This document shows, one piece after another, positions 32,544 to 44,278 of a stretch of 64,000 nt of DNA. The notes below the pieces were generated by a model. The model was not told the origin of the DNA. It worked only from the letters and a program-made list of their open reading frames with translations, and ran no database searches. Positions within the stretch are counted from its first letter, which is position 1, and each line of letters opens with the position of its first letter. Origin of the DNA: Typhlomys cinereus (taxonomy: Eukaryota; Chordata; Mammalia; Rodentia; Platacanthomyidae); the NCBI GenBank assembly GCA_023101885.1, contig JALPQD010000393.1, forward strand, positions 186,001 to 250,000. The letters run 5' to 3'. The position numbers and the translations under genes were made by a program.

Positions 32544-33126
32544 ATGAATTTCTTGTACTTGAATCTTCTATAATGTAAAAGTTCTGATTTTGTTGTAACC
32601 TCCATGGAGATCATTGAAGAGTTATGTTTTATAGTTATATTTATTCCTTTGGTGTGACTGGATTTTAATTTCCACAATTAAAAATTTACTAATTTATGTT
32701 TTCATAGATGCATATGTTCTTTTGTATTAGATCTAAAGTAACTTTTTAAGTCTACATTATAATTGGTATGCCTTCTAAGTATATGCTGCCTTGATTTGCA
32801 TTCTTGCAAAACATAACCTTGTGAATCTTATTCATACATCACCACCAGGAAACACAGTACAGAAAACCAAGTGTAACCGTAAAAGTTTCACTCATTCATC
32901 TAAATTTGTTAAGTTTTACAAAGTAGACTCAATCTGTACAAATACTTCTATTAAAATGTTCCCCTTGTGTTTTCAGTCTTTTGTTATGTTCCGTAGTTCT
33001 TTTTGGCAATCTTCTTTACTGAAATTCTTCCAAATACCTCTTCCTGACCCTAGATCTTTTTTTTTTCCTGTTGAAACCACATATCGTATAATAATAAAAG
33101 AAGGAAATAGAGAAGAATGTGGGTTT
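32544..33126. other. Unassigned AT-rich block with an open frame
   Basis: A 129-codon plus frame (32791-33180) runs through here into the transposon relic. It has no recognisable domain, contains a T-run-encoded Phe stretch and is unlikely to be a gene. Confidence 0.25.
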
Positions 33127-33400
33127 AAGACTACGCTACCCAATAGGATTTTCTGCAGCAATGGAAATGTTCTGCACTGACCAGTGTTACATCTCCAAGG
33201 GACCCTGTTCCAACAATTACTTCTCGTCAACTAAGACAAGCTTTGGGACCTGAGCGGCCTCCATGCTGAGGTAGGAATGGAGCCATTCACAGCCATTGGG
33301 CTATGTTGAAATGTACCTACTGTGACTGAGAAACTCAACCTTTATTGTATTAATTATAGCTAAGTCAGAATTAAATAACCATACATGAATACTTTATCAG
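33127..33400 (+). mobile_element. hAT-like DNA transposon relic, interrupted
   Basis: CTACCCAATAGGATTTTCTGCAG followed by CAATGGAAATGTTCTGCACTG, and later GTTGAAATGTACCTACTGTGACTGAGAAACT, follow the order of a common mammalian non-autonomous hAT-Charlie-type element. Between them, 33191-33283 is foreign and recurs at 34076-34156. Terminal inverted repeats are not visible. Confidence 0.45.
33191..33283. repeat. About 90-bp dispersed repeat, copy 1
   Basis: ATCTCCAAGGGACCCTGTT... then AAGCTTTGGGACCTGAG, GGCCTCCATGCTGAGGTAGGAATGGAGC. It matches 34076-34156 in the same orientation and sits within a DNA-transposon relic. Confidence 0.75.
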
Positions 33401-35328
33401 ACATTACAGCTTGTGACTTTCAATATCTGCTTGATTGGCCAGAGAGAACCTAGGATGGGACGGGAGCGGAAGATTCCTTCCCATGGAAGGCCAGAGATGG
33501 AGGGGAACTGATGTGATCACTCTTCATGTGTGGTCATGTCTACTGTACAGAGTCTTGCTGCAGTGACACTGTAGAAACAGGCCAGGGCTCAGCCACATGG
33601 CAGAGATAAACCAAATACTATCTTGTAAGGGGTATAGTTAGGATGGACACAACCTAACCTAACAATGTGATTTGATGAGAAAGGCTTTGGAAACTCCAAA
33701 AGAATCAGCTGCCTTCCTACTATAATAATAAATGTAACATTCCTTGCTGCCTATAGTCACAAAGCAAGCCCACAGTAGTGTCCATCTTCTGCATTATACG
33801 ATAAACATAGGGTTCTGTCCAAGACCCATCCTGACAATGCTTTGTGAGGTCCCAGCATCAGCTTATCCTGTCAGAAATCAGTCAGGGGAGATGATTTTCC
33901 AATTGCCACCTGAATGACCTGCACTTCCTTTCCCTGCCTAACCCGTTCCATAGCTCAGGGCATCTGAAGGAAGGAAAAGCAAAACATGTTGAGATGGGGA
34001 GGGGAGTGTTGAGAAAAATTTCTCCCATCTGCCCTACGAATCACATAGGCCGAGACACTAGGCGTAATGACAAGAGTCTCCAAGGGACCTCTGTTATAGC
34101 AGTTGCTAGGCAAGCTTGGGGCCTGAGTGTCCTCCATGCTGAGGTCGGAATGAAGCTGAGGGCAACTCTCCTGGTCAAAATTTGAAGGAAGCCTGGGGAC
34201 CTCCTTTTCTTTGGGCACAACAGAAACCTCAGCACTGTAGTGATGCTTTTGGCAAGAGAGCATCCAAGCTGACCCTAGATCTTCTTATTCTCCTAACTTC
34301 ACAAAGCTTTCTGACACCAATCTTTAAATCTTTTGTGGAAGTATGAGAGAAACAAAGAGAAAACACAATCTTCCTCAGGGGCCTGGATGACTGAGAAGAT
34401 TAGAGTTATTCATAAATGAGAATTTTGTATCACATGAGAGACTAGCAAAGATTGGTTAAGAGTTAGAGGTTATAATTGGGGATTTCAAGAGGTAGACTCC
34501 AGCTGTACCCTGCTTGAACATGGGGAGGACATATCAAGTTAAAGATCATTCATAAACTGGGGTACAAAAGCCTTCATATTATGGTTCTTGAATTCCTCCG
34601 GGAAATTAGAGAACAGTTGGTTTACTGCAAGAGCGTCTGAGCAAACAATAGTGGAGATGTTAAGAAAAGGGTTACCACTCCTTAGAAGCATGAACAGATT
34701 TTAGTTATGAATTGGCAGGGAGAACAGAATATGAGTGAAAAATTATAGTTAACTTGTGTTTCAGCTTGAGTTTCTGGAAAATTTGTGTGTCATTCTATTT
34801 AAGACACATGATAGCTACTTTATACTTGTAGCTTACTTTGAAGAGGGAGGGAGATAATTTTACTTTGGAATATGTGAATTGTGAGTGATTACACAGGTGT
34901 GCATGTAGGACAATAGTTTTCAGGATGGAAATGCCTGTGGAACGGTCAGTAGCGGTATCTGGCCTGAAGTGAGGAATAGGATAAAAACCAGTAAGGGCTG
35001 CCTCTATTAGCAGGAAAGTGTTTATTGCTTTCCCACAAGCTGGTGCCAGTCAGCAAGCCACAAGTAAAAGACTAAGAAGGATACACTGGTGGACTGTTTT
35101 AAGGAAACACTTAATCTTGATAATAATCACTCGGTATATCATTATTTTCCTTTTTCTTCATATTGCTATTTTCTAAAATGGATTAATGAGCAGTGACATG
35201 ATACAGAAGTTCTCTTTGCTTCCTTCAAATCACAACCTTGCTTCCCATGAGAAATTTCACCATCAGACATTGCTTCTGGACTCCAAAGTCTCAAGATGGC
35301 AAGCAAAGGGACAGCTCACATCCTTTAA
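33401..35328. other. Mostly unique sequence
   Basis: Apart from the dispersed repeat at 34076-34156 no element is recognised. Minus frames of 102 and 64 codons near 33955-34263 overlap that repeat and show no domain. Confidence 0.3.
34076..34156. repeat. About 90-bp dispersed repeat, copy 2
   Basis: GTCTCCAAGGGACCTCTGTT... then AAGCTTGGGGCCTGAGTG, TCCTCCATGCTGAGGTCGGAATGAAGC. It lies 885 bp downstream of copy 1 in the same orientation; its flanks do not match those of copy 1. Confidence 0.75.
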
Positions 35329-35391
35329 GGGCTGGAGTTCTTCAGTAGCAAAGTGTATGGTTAGTCTGTGAGGCCCTTTATTCAATCTTAA
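35329..35391 (+). mobile_element. ID-like SINE remnant
   Basis: GGGCTGGAGTTCTTCAGTAGCAAAGTGTATGG followed by GAGGCCCTTTATTCAATCTTAAG parallels the tRNA-Ala-derived ID element (GGGGCTGGAGATGTAGCTCAGT...GAGGCCCTGGGTTCAATCCCC), with many substitutions. It is followed directly by a CA repeat instead of a plain A tail. Confidence 0.6.
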
Positions 35392-35392
35392 G

Positions 35393-35413
35393 ACACACAC
35401 ACAGAAACACACA

Positions 35414-35445
<32 letters not shown>
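35393..35445. repeat. (CA)n microsatellite
   Basis: An ACACAC run with single interruptions (AGAAAC, CATAC) immediately follows the ID-like remnant. Its 3' neighbour is AATTACTTTAATAAAAAGG. Confidence 0.95.
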
Positions 35446-35446
<1 letters not shown>

Positions 35447-36428
35447 TTACTTTAATAAAAAGGAGAAACTTCTCTTCCCTAAGATATATAGTCCTTAAAA
35501 GTTTTAATACTGTATTTATAGTATGTTTTGTATTTATGATATGTATTACAGTATAATTATACTTTATGTATTTGTACTTTACATACCTTGGCTTAAATTT
35601 GAAATTTACATCTTGACAGAACAGATGATTTGTATTTATCTCATTCTACTAATAATCTTAATGAGTTATTGGTTCAAAGACTTTATAGCTTTCTGTTGAT
35701 AAGAAATTAAAACCATATTTGTTGCACAAAATTGTTAATAGGATAATCATAATATACACGAGTATATTACATGAATAAGGGAAGAGAAATATAAACTTAA
35801 AGAGGAAAAGAGAGGAAATTTGCTCAGGGCCTGAAAATAAAAATACTTTAATATTTATAACATTGACATGGTAATTGGATGTCTTCAATACTAATGAAGA
35901 TACAACCCTGACAGAAATATCTGACAAAAATGAGTCCGTGGATGACCTGCATTTACAAGCCCATTTTGTTGCAGCTTCTCCGAATCCTCAACTCCAAGAA
36001 ACACCAATGGTCATTCTTGTATAAACAAGTGTCCTAGGACCTATCTCCTAGAGGTTTTAAGTTGGTGGCTGCTGCAAGAAACCTGAGAAGTTGCTGTCAT
36101 TGTAGGGCACTGACTGTCAGGTAAGACAACAAAGATTTGGGTATTGATTGACTAATCTGATGACCAATGGTTTAGGAGAATGCTGAGGAGGGAGCTATCT
36201 TGATTTCAACTATTATATAGTACAAAGATGGAGGGGGCACAGATGGGAGTCAAAGGTCAAAATAGGAGGCTATTGTAATAAAGGAGAGAAAATGGTGGTT
36301 TTTTTTTAGGATAGAGATAGTAGAAGTAGAGAAAAAGTCACCGAATTCTGAGCAAATTTGGAAGGAAAAAATGTACTCAATTTAAAAGGAATCTCCAGGT
36401 AAATATTCTAATTTTTTAAACTTGTGTG
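35446..36428. other. AT-rich unassigned block
   Basis: No element is recognised. The longest frame is an 89-codon minus frame (35658-35927) rich in Phe/Ile/Leu, as expected from AT-rich chance translation. Confidence 0.3.
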
Positions 36429-36626
36429 TGTGAGAGAGATACATAGCTAGAGAGAGAGAAAAAGAAAAGAAGAGAAAGAGGAGAGAAAGAAAGAAGAAAG
36501 AGAGAAGAGAGAGAAGCATGCATATATGTTACAGTATGCATATGGATAGCAGAGGACCACTTTTTGGAAGTTGGTTGTCTCATTCCAGCCTATGAGCTTC
36601 AGGAGTAGAACTCCAGGTTTGAGTGC
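36429..36626 (-). mobile_element. B3-like SINE, inverted, with a purine-rich expansion
   Basis: After a GAGAGA/GAAAGA-rich tract (36429-36515) come GCATGCATATATGTTACAG, GGATAGCAGAGGACCACTTTTTGGAAGTTGG and AGCTTCAGGAGTAGAACTCCAGG. This is the order of an inverted B3. The purine tract takes the place of its usual TG-rich tail. Confidence 0.6.
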
Positions 36627-36640
36627 CGGTGCCTTTATTC

Positions 36641-36962
36641 TGTCATGGCTCTAATGTTTGAATATTACCTGATGCTGATATTTGAGAAGGTCATGGCACC
36701 TTTCAGAGGTGGAGCCTTGCTAGAGGAAGCCTTGTATGTCACAAGGCATGGACCTTGAGGCCTTACTTGTTTCTGCTAGGAGTCTGCTGGTGAGGCTTGT
36801 TGGTGCTCTCTGTCTCCATGATGGTTGGAGTGCCTGAGTCACCTCCAGCCTTTGTCTTCCATCATCCTTTTCCCACCTATATCCCTTCTGGAATCATAAG
36901 CCAAATAAATTTCATCTTCTCCTTAAATTACATGTATATTGTCTTACAGCAACAGAAAGAAA
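36641..36962 (+). mobile_element. MaLR LTR (ORR1-like)
   Basis: Starts TGTCATGGCTCTAATGTTTGAATATTA, continues with CACCTTTCAGAGGTGGAGCC and AGGCATGGACC, and has AATCATAAGCCAAATAAATTTCATCTTCTCCTTAAATTAC near 36890-36930. It ends with CTTACAGCAACAGAAAGAAA. The AATAAA near 36903 is the LTR polyadenylation signal. This matches the start, AATAAA region and end of rodent MaLR LTRs. Confidence 0.75.
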
Positions 36963-39841
36963 ATTACCTGTGGCTCTCTCTGAGCCACCTTGCTGGCAAT
37001 GGCAAGAGGAATGACTGTCGAACTGTCTCACATAAGTTCCTTACTTAGTCCCTACTACATGATACAATCAAAAATTTTTATTTTGTGACCATTTTGCATG
37101 CACTAATATAAACATTCAGAATAAGTTAGAATAATTGTACTTGTTCTTTAAAAATACTGGGTGTGGGCTTCAAACTTTTACTTTCTTTCACCTGTTATTA
37201 AGATCTAGTTGATTCATATTAGGAGACTATTACTGTCAACTTTCATTCATTCATGATTGTGCTTTATGTTTTTTATGGATTTTCTAAGGAATGTCTTTAT
37301 GATGATGACTTTTTGTTAAATGGGACTTACAAGAACTGCTTAACATTCATAGAAGGGTGAAATTCCCTTCTATCCCAAACTTAAGTGAGCACCTATGAAT
37401 CCTGATGGGTTGTCCCCTAGCACACAGGGACCTAAGCTTCCATTCTGTCTATACCAGTGAGAATACATCAGCTTGTCTTGCACACCATTTGTCTGTGTTT
37501 TGAACCACAGCTATTGTTATTTCTAAATGGCCCTGTAGTGTGAAAGGTTATGTCATATCATAACGCCACCAACTTTAAGCCTTTAGTGAGGGTTTAGATC
37601 AGCCGTTGTTGGAGCCCAGGGAAGGTTAGAAATTGCCTTGTCCATTCTCCCAACTTACAGAGGCAAGAAATAGAGGTGCTAAGACAAAACATTTTTCTTG
37701 CTTATTAGATAGGAGGAGTACATTAAAAAAGCTATTATCTGGGGTTGAGGAGTAGACATTGATAAGACATCTTGACAGAATGTCAGGGCACTCATGCTGG
37801 GGTCAAAGTCATGGTGTTAAAAATGTGGTGTGAAATTATCATTAGAACAGCAGCATGAATGAGGCACCCAGGAGGTGTGCCTCCATCTTCCTGGTGACCA
37901 CAGGCATGCTGGGAAGAGGAGATGTTTGTCCTTTGTTTGTTCTTTGAGATCAGATTCTCTTTTAGCTCCACAGAATTATTTTGAAAGGGCTGTTCTATTA
38001 ATAACAGCTAATACAACTCTGGGGGAATAAAAGCAAGAATGGTATCTTCTAATGCAAAGGGAAAAACAACTTGTAATGATGTATTTTTCCAGTAGGCTAT
38101 TACCTCAAGCTCATACCATGTTTGAAAACAGCTCATATCTGTCCCTCCGTTTAGCCACCAGCTAAGTGCTGTTTCATTTCCTCAGATATTTCTAAGCTGT
38201 GAGAGATGGCTGCCCAAAAGGCAATCTGGGGAATGCTTCTAGAATAAGGTGAAAATTGATTCTGGGAGGGAAAACAACAGATATTCACCACAATGGGGGG
38301 ACGCCGAGGGCAGCCTCTTCTATGGGCTCCTTAAAGATGGACATGAAACTTAGCCGCAGGACAGATTTGCTCCCCAACTCCAGATATTGCAGAAGGAAAG
38401 TAGGAGACAAATGGTACGTTTCCTCTAGAATCAAAGAGCCCAATTCCCAGCTTTTTATTTCTTAAAACTCACATTCCTTGTTTAGGTTTTGCCAGGGTTT
38501 GGATCAGTTGCTGTAAAGCTTATTGATATTTTTTGCATAGGAGTCTGTAATGCTGTCACAGGGGCTGGAACCTAAATCAAGCCTCCTAGAATGAGATTGG
38601 GTCATTGTGGGGTGACTGTGAAGGGAATATAGCGTCTCCAGCCCCTTCTCTTTGCTTCTGGCTGCTAGGAAGTGAGCACTTCCATTGCCCTTTGCTTTTT
38701 CTGCCTCTTCATAGACCTCAAGGCAATTGGTTATGGGCAGAAACATCCAGAATTGTGACTGATAGGAACCCCTCCCCCTTTTTTTCCTTAAGTTTGTAAT
38801 CTCAGGTATTTATGACAACAGAGAAGGAAAACTGTGTAACTTTATTCTGTCTTTACATGGTTCCCTCTGCTTCCTGTCTTGGTGCTGTGTCTCTCCTTCA
38901 AAGACTTTGTTGGGTCTCTGTAAACCTGTTTCACTTCTGTGAAGAGAAAGGCTCAGGGAGTGAAGTAGAGGAGGGAGATCTGAGACAGTCTTCATCATTT
39001 ATCTTGCCTTGAACTTGGTGGACTGTTCCCACGTGCTTATCAATAAGAAGAAATAATGCCAAATGAGACAAACATCACTTTGCTGTGAACTTCAGGGAAT
39101 TCAAAAAGTGAAGTTCTTTACTTTCCATTATTAGGCTCCAATTTTGGAGCTTAAGGGAAGGGACAGGCATGTGAATAGATGATTCTGGATCAAGGACCAT
39201 GTACATTGGACAGGAATGCTCACTGCATATTGACATTGGAGTAGTCACAGTTTTCTGAATGTATGTGCATGGTCTCCCTTGTGTGCCACCAAGAACTGTT
39301 AGTCTACCTCACTGTCTCTAGTTATCAACCATGACATTTCTAAAAGGTGCTGTGGAAATTCCCAGCAGAAGTCTTTTCTGTTCATTGTAAACGCTGTATC
39401 TTCTGGTGACAACAGAAGTTTACTTTTACCTGCATTTACCTTTAATTCATTCTGACCTTGCAGAGTTTAGCTATTTATACGCATGTCTGCACCACTGGAT
39501 GAGAGACTGGTGCATGCCATCTTGTATCTGCTGTGACATGACACCTTACGAAGTGACTACTACATGTAGGTTTGTTCTATATTTGTTAATGAAAGAATGC
39601 AGTAGATTAAGTTTAGTGTCTGATTTTTCAGTAGAAAGGCTTGGAGGAAGCACAGAAGCTGTGCCTTTTTCAAATTTGCCCATATAGAATGGAGATGAGA
39701 ACCAGGTGAAAATTAGTCTTGATTTGAACTTTGTACATTTTAAAGTGCTTGAATTTTGTTTGGTTTCTATGTGAGGGTTTAGGAGAACAAAGGATAAAAC
39801 AGTTTGTTTACTGTTGTAATTTATGTTTCCACATACATGTG
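36963..39841. other. Long mostly unique stretch
   Basis: No transposable element is recognised with confidence. Near 37650 there is faint MIR-like wording (CTTACAGAGGCAAGAAATAGAGG). Short frames, including 69 codons at 38256-38465, have no domains. No CpG island or splice-framed exon is apparent. Confidence 0.3.
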
Positions 39842-39844
39842 CAT

Positions 39845-39885
<41 letters not shown>
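39842..39885. repeat. (CA)n microsatellite
   Basis: A pure CA run of about 40 bp in otherwise unremarkable sequence, with no SINE head detected next to it. Confidence 0.97.
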
Positions 39886-39888
<3 letters not shown>

Positions 39889-40309
39889 ACTTATATTTCC
39901 ACCAACAGTAAGAATTGTGAAGTAAGCAAAGCCAGTATCTGGCTTGTTGTTTTGAAGTAAGATTGAGGCATCTGGATAACAGTCCATATTTAACAGTCAT
40001 TGTGATATATGGTGTCGTACTTGAAAAATTTGTAGGCACTCACTTTCACAATATGTGAGTAAGTAAATAAGCAAGAGATGATTTATAATCATAGGATTTT
40101 GCAGCTCTTTGTTCTGTTCTTAAGGACCCAATTTCTCCTCCTCCTTATTTTCTTCCTGCTCCTCCCCCTCCTAGTCACTTTTGCTGTCTTCCCTCTCTTT
40201 GTCTTCCTGTCTTTTCTTCTTCCTCCTCCTCAGTAGGCCGTCTAACAACCTGATGTAGATTCTTTTACCCTTTACAAAAGTTAAAAGTCCCTACTAAACT
40301 GTAAGGTCT
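39886..40309. other. Unassigned block with a pyrimidine-rich stretch
   Basis: Around 40134-40233 the plus strand is rich in TCC/TTC units. No gene is seen. Confidence 0.3.
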
Positions 40310-40372
40310 TTTGTTTTGAGACATTTTTCAAGTAGCCTAGGTTGGCTATGTAGTTGAGGCTGGCTCTCTCTC
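40310..40372 (-). mobile_element. B1 SINE fragment, inverted
   Basis: TTTTGAGACATTTTTCAAGTAGCCTAGGTTGGCTATG resembles the inverted B1 3' part (GAGACAGGGTCTCACTATGTAGCCTAGGCTGG). It is followed by a CTCTCT tract. Old and partial. Confidence 0.45.
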
Positions 40373-40561
40373 TTTCTGTTTCTCTCTCTCATTTATATTT
40401 TCCTCTAAATTTTTCTAAATAGACTTGCTAATTTGTATTTTAATATTTGATAGTTACTTATTTGTTGAACTATATTTCAATATATATGACAACAAACAAG
40501 CAAATGAATAGCAAAAATATAATAACCCCAAAGAATGACTCATATATAAAACTAAGAAAGC

Positions 40562-40793
40562 GGGCTGGAGAGATGGTTCAGAGGTTAAGCCTCTGCCTGG
40601 CAAGCAGAGGGTCCTGAGTTCGGATCCTAGATTCCACATACAAACACCAGGCAGAAGCGGGGCAGCCTGTGCTTTGGGTTCTGGTGGGCGGAGCCTGTGA
40701 ATCTCGAGGCAGAGGAAAAAAAAAAAAAGCAGTAGAAGCAGTCCACGATGATTCCCGAATTCACACTTGGTTCTACACATACATACACATACC

Positions 40794-40841
<48 letters not shown>

Positions 40842-40866
40842 AATAAATAATAAATAATAAAAAACA
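40562..40866 (+). mobile_element. B2-like SINE, younger subfamily
   Basis: GGGCTGGAGAGATGGTTCAGAGGTTAAGCC (A box) and GGTCCTGAGTTCGGATCC (B box), then CAGGCAGAAGCGGGGCAGCC, GGTGGGCGGAGCCTGTGAATC and GATTCCCGAATTC. Internal A13 (40712-40724). The tail is a long CA repeat (40797-40838) followed by TTGAATAAATAATAAATAATAAAAAA. Confidence 0.92.
40797..40838. repeat. (CA)n microsatellite in a SINE tail
   Basis: About 42 bp of pure CA within the 3' part of the SINE at 40562-40866. Its length suggests expansion after insertion. Confidence 0.97.
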
Positions 40867-42225
40867 TTTCAAAAAAGAAATCATGGGCAGTTTATTTGGA
40901 AAGTCACGAAAGTCACTTGATCTCAGAATTGTATTTGACTGCAGTGAAACATCACTGAATAGTTTGAGCAAATACTGATTCCATTAACGAAATAGTCTAA
41001 GAAAATTATTCTGGTTCTGTAAATAATATTTACTAATAAACTTTCAGTGACAAGCAATAACTTTACTCATACATTTGCAATTAACATACTTAGTATATTG
41101 TAATTTAAAATGAAGCTTACTGAAAGTTGGTAAAAATAAAAGATTGAATCTGTAATCCTCTCTAAGCATTATTTTTGTCTGATGTTGAGAAATCTGACAT
41201 TTATTATTATTAGTTAACTTGCACAGCTGTATTTATCTGCAATAAGAAATTTATTTAAATATAAAATTAAGATTTTTTATAATACCTATTTCTGTCTCTA
41301 TGAATTCAAATTTGCTGATTTTTAAATTCATTTAAATTCATATGTACACCAAGAGTTTTTAATGCTAAACAATTACTTTTAGCTTTGCTCTTCAGACTAG
41401 TAAATTGTTTGCAGTAGAATGAAAGAATTAAAAGTCATAATTTCGTGAATACTTTTTGGCACACAGAATAACTTATTTTAGGTTGTGTAGCTATTTCATG
41501 ATCCTTGCAAAGCAAAACCTTGTTATGCCATCTTTGAACTTTCTCCTTACATTTGGATCTTTCTTGGAAGCTACTTTTAAGAACTATGTAATTCTGATCA
41601 AGAATTCTGTTTCTCGCTGAAAAACTTCTTTTTGTTTCTGATTTTGGGTGACATGATAGTGATTACCTTTGTTCCTACTTAGATGCGTTGAAATTACTTC
41701 AAAGCTCTGAAGTTGGAGATTTAAGGGAGAAATGAAATGCAAATGTGTATGGGCTATTTTCATATGGAAATGATATTCTAAATCATACACTGCTTTGTTG
41801 GCATACACAGGATCTTATAGAATAAATTAAAAGGCACTTGTGAGACAGACTTGTGAGATTTTTTCTCTTTTACCAACCACACTAAGATACATTATTAAGT
41901 AAGCTTCCAAAACTTCTAGGACCTTAAGTAATGATTGAAATTTTCATTAAATTTTAACATCCAAGAATCAAATGATTTTCCTTGTTTATGTGCATGTTTG
42001 TAGTGTGTCCATTACAGTTTTTGAGTTTAATCCAATGTTCTTTTATTTGGAACTAGCTTTGTATTTTATTCTTCTTGATTATTTAGATTGTATGTAAAAA
42101 TCAATTACAATGATACAGTGAAAATTGTCCACAACTTCTACCTTCTGACTCCACTACTGCTAATCTTTTAGTATATCTGCTTCCAGATTTTCTTTGCCTG
42201 TATGAAATTATTATTATTATTATTA
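40867..42225. other. AT-rich unassigned block
   Basis: No element is recognised. A short (ATT)n run at 42206-42224 abuts the next SINE. Confidence 0.3.
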
Positions 42226-42468
42226 ATTTTTTTTTGTGTGTGTGTGTAAGATGGCACTGTGTGCGCCTGTCAGAGGGCCAAGGGTGACTTTGGGAATAAC
42301 TTTGAATTGTTCTATCTCATTTTGACTTTGCTCTGGAGTTTCCCAGACTCTTCTCCAGGACAGACCACTGCCATTTCTACTGGCAATTTTTACATGGGAT
42401 CTGCAATCCAAACTTAGATCCTTCTGCTTGTGAGGCAGAGACTTAACCTTGAGCCATCTCTCCAGTCT
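42226..42468 (-). mobile_element. B2-like SINE, inverted, older subfamily
   Basis: On the plus strand a TTTTTTTTTGTGTGTG tail precedes CAGAGGGCCAAGGGTGAC, TTGAATTGTTCTATCTC and GGAGTTTCCCAGACTC. It then has ATGGGATCTGCAATCCAAAC and GAGACTTAACCTTGAGCCATCTCTCCAG, the inverted tRNA-like head. Confidence 0.85.
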
Positions 42469-43916
42469 CTATGAATTCTTTGAGGGTACAATTCAATCTG
42501 TTCTTTTATTCTATCTCTTTCTTGATTGAACTTTCTCACTTTTCAAGTGCTACTTTCATTGCATTTTATGAGGAATTCCCAGTCGATTCATATCTCTGTC
42601 CTTCATCATTTTATCTGTCACATACTTGTTATCTTTCTATTCTCTACATAAGTAGGCATTCACAGTGTATATGTGTGAGAGACTGCTGTATGCATATAAT
42701 ATACAAGATATATTTGTGTGAGTACATATGTTTTGTATATGTATATGTGTATTTCTGTTTGCACAAATAGCTAGGCTGTTTAACATTTTCATTCCTTTCT
42801 TACTATCATTAGCTCCTTTTATGAGCATTTTTATTAATTTATACACTGTCTTCTTAGCAGTAAATGTTAAAGTGGCTTTAAAGTTTTATTAAAGTATAGA
42901 TGGCTGACATTAATAATCTGAGTTCTGTGTATTTAAATTTATTCTGCTTTTGTATGTGAAAGAAAACATCTTGTATAGGATACTTAAGTAACACTATTTT
43001 CTCCTCAAAATCCAGGCTTGTGTTATCTGATATTGTAAAAGGAAAAACACATTTGTAAGTTTGCTTTTTTAGATTCCTGTTTTTCTCTTTTGTATTCTGG
43101 ATAAGGCAGTGAAGCTGAATTGAATGGATAGGCCCTTGATCATTATGAAGGTATGTTCAGTTTGATTTTGTTGCAGCTGTGATGTGTCTGACAACAGGGA
43201 GAGATGTGCTAAGGATTTTCAGTGATTACTGGGTTATGTATCTTCCAAGAACTCAAGGATCTTGCCTCCCTTCTACTTACTTAGGTATTCAAAGAAACTA
43301 GAAGGAAGATGTTTTAGAAAAAAAGTTAAATAATAACAAATTGAAAATAAAAAAGACGGAGTACTGAGAGTATTTTTTTCTTTTAGAAAACTGTAGAACC
43401 AGAGTGATGAAAAGTCAGAAAAGAAAATACTAGTCTGGAACAGAAGAGGCTAAAGGAGCTCGTCTCTAGGAAAAGCATGTCCTGTACCAAAGTCACACAG
43501 AGAGAGGAAGATCATGAAACAGTATAGTTCCTGCACTGAAGGAAAACTCAAGTTGCTTAGGCATCTTCAAAAGTGTTCAGGCGAGGGTCAGGTGGTTTCT
43601 GCCTACCTGAGAGGGAGGAATGAACTTTCACACATGCTTCCTCTTTATGCAGGACTTGTGGCCAAGGCTACAAAAGGTATAGAATTTGCTGGAAAAGCTA
43701 ATGGACAAAGAGAAGGCATGACAACAATAGTGAGATCCAGCATGTAAATGGTAAACGTTAAAAAAAGTATTCTGAGCCAATGAAAGGGAAGCAAAGAATT
43801 AGCACAATGTTTCAAGAATTCTAAGGAAGATGCTTAACATAACAGGGAGAAAAAAGACCACGAACACATGCATTTACCTATTGCCATTTATTTGTAATTA
43901 TGAATGGTAAATCAAT
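42469..43916. other. Unassigned, mostly unique sequence
   Basis: No transposable element or gene is recognised. A 77-codon plus frame at 43514-43747 has no motif. Confidence 0.3.
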
Positions 43917-43928
43917 AATCACCATTAG
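43917..43928. repeat. SINE target-site duplication, left copy
   Basis: AATCACCATTAG, repeated at 44267-44278 on the other side of the SINE. Confidence 0.9.
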
Positions 43929-44146
43929 GGGGCTGGAGAGGTGGCTCAGGGGTTAAGCCTCTGCCTTGCAGGCAGAAGGTCCTGAGTTCGATCCTAGACC
44001 CCACGTATAGACGCCGGGAGGAAGCGGGGGGGGGGGGGGAGGTGGCCTGCATTTCTGATCCTGGTAGGGCGGAGCCTGTGAATCCCGGGGAAGAGTAAAT
44101 GAGGAGGTGGAGGTGTTCCATGGTGGTTCCTGAGTTCGTCCGTAGT

Positions 44147-44198
<52 letters not shown>

Positions 44199-44266
44199 TA
44201 CATATATACACGTGCGCACACACGCACAATTGAATAAAAATAATAATAATAAAAAATAAAAAAAAG
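43929..44266 (+). mobile_element. B2-like SINE, young copy with target-site duplication
   Basis: GGGGCTGGAGAGGTGGCTCAGGGGTTAAGCC and GGTCCTGAGTTCGATCC give clear A and B boxes. The body includes ACCCCACGTATAGACGCC and GGGCGGAGCCTGTGAATCCC, with a run of 14 G at 44026-44039. The tail has (CA)n at 44151-44193, then AATTGAATAAAAATAATAATAATAAAAAATAAAAAAAAG. Flanked by the 12-bp duplication AATCACCATTAG. Confidence 0.95.
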
Positions 44267-44278
44267 AATCACCATTAG
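44267..44278. repeat. SINE target-site duplication, right copy
   Basis: Second copy of AATCACCATTAG, directly after the A-rich tail. Confidence 0.9.

Noticed and set aside
32791..33180. 129-codon plus frame
   Set aside because: It runs into a DNA-transposon relic and includes a T-run Phe stretch; no homology recognised.
40562..40630. Possible tRNA gene from clear A and B boxes
   Set aside because: The boxes belong to a SINE head; the sequence does not fold as a full tRNA and continues into the SINE body. The same holds for the other SINE copies.
43912..44275. Minus frames of 105 and 93 codons, and similar ones at 40454-40971, 51361-51640 and 26984-27217
   Set aside because: All are antisense or sense readings of B2-like SINEs and their CA tails.
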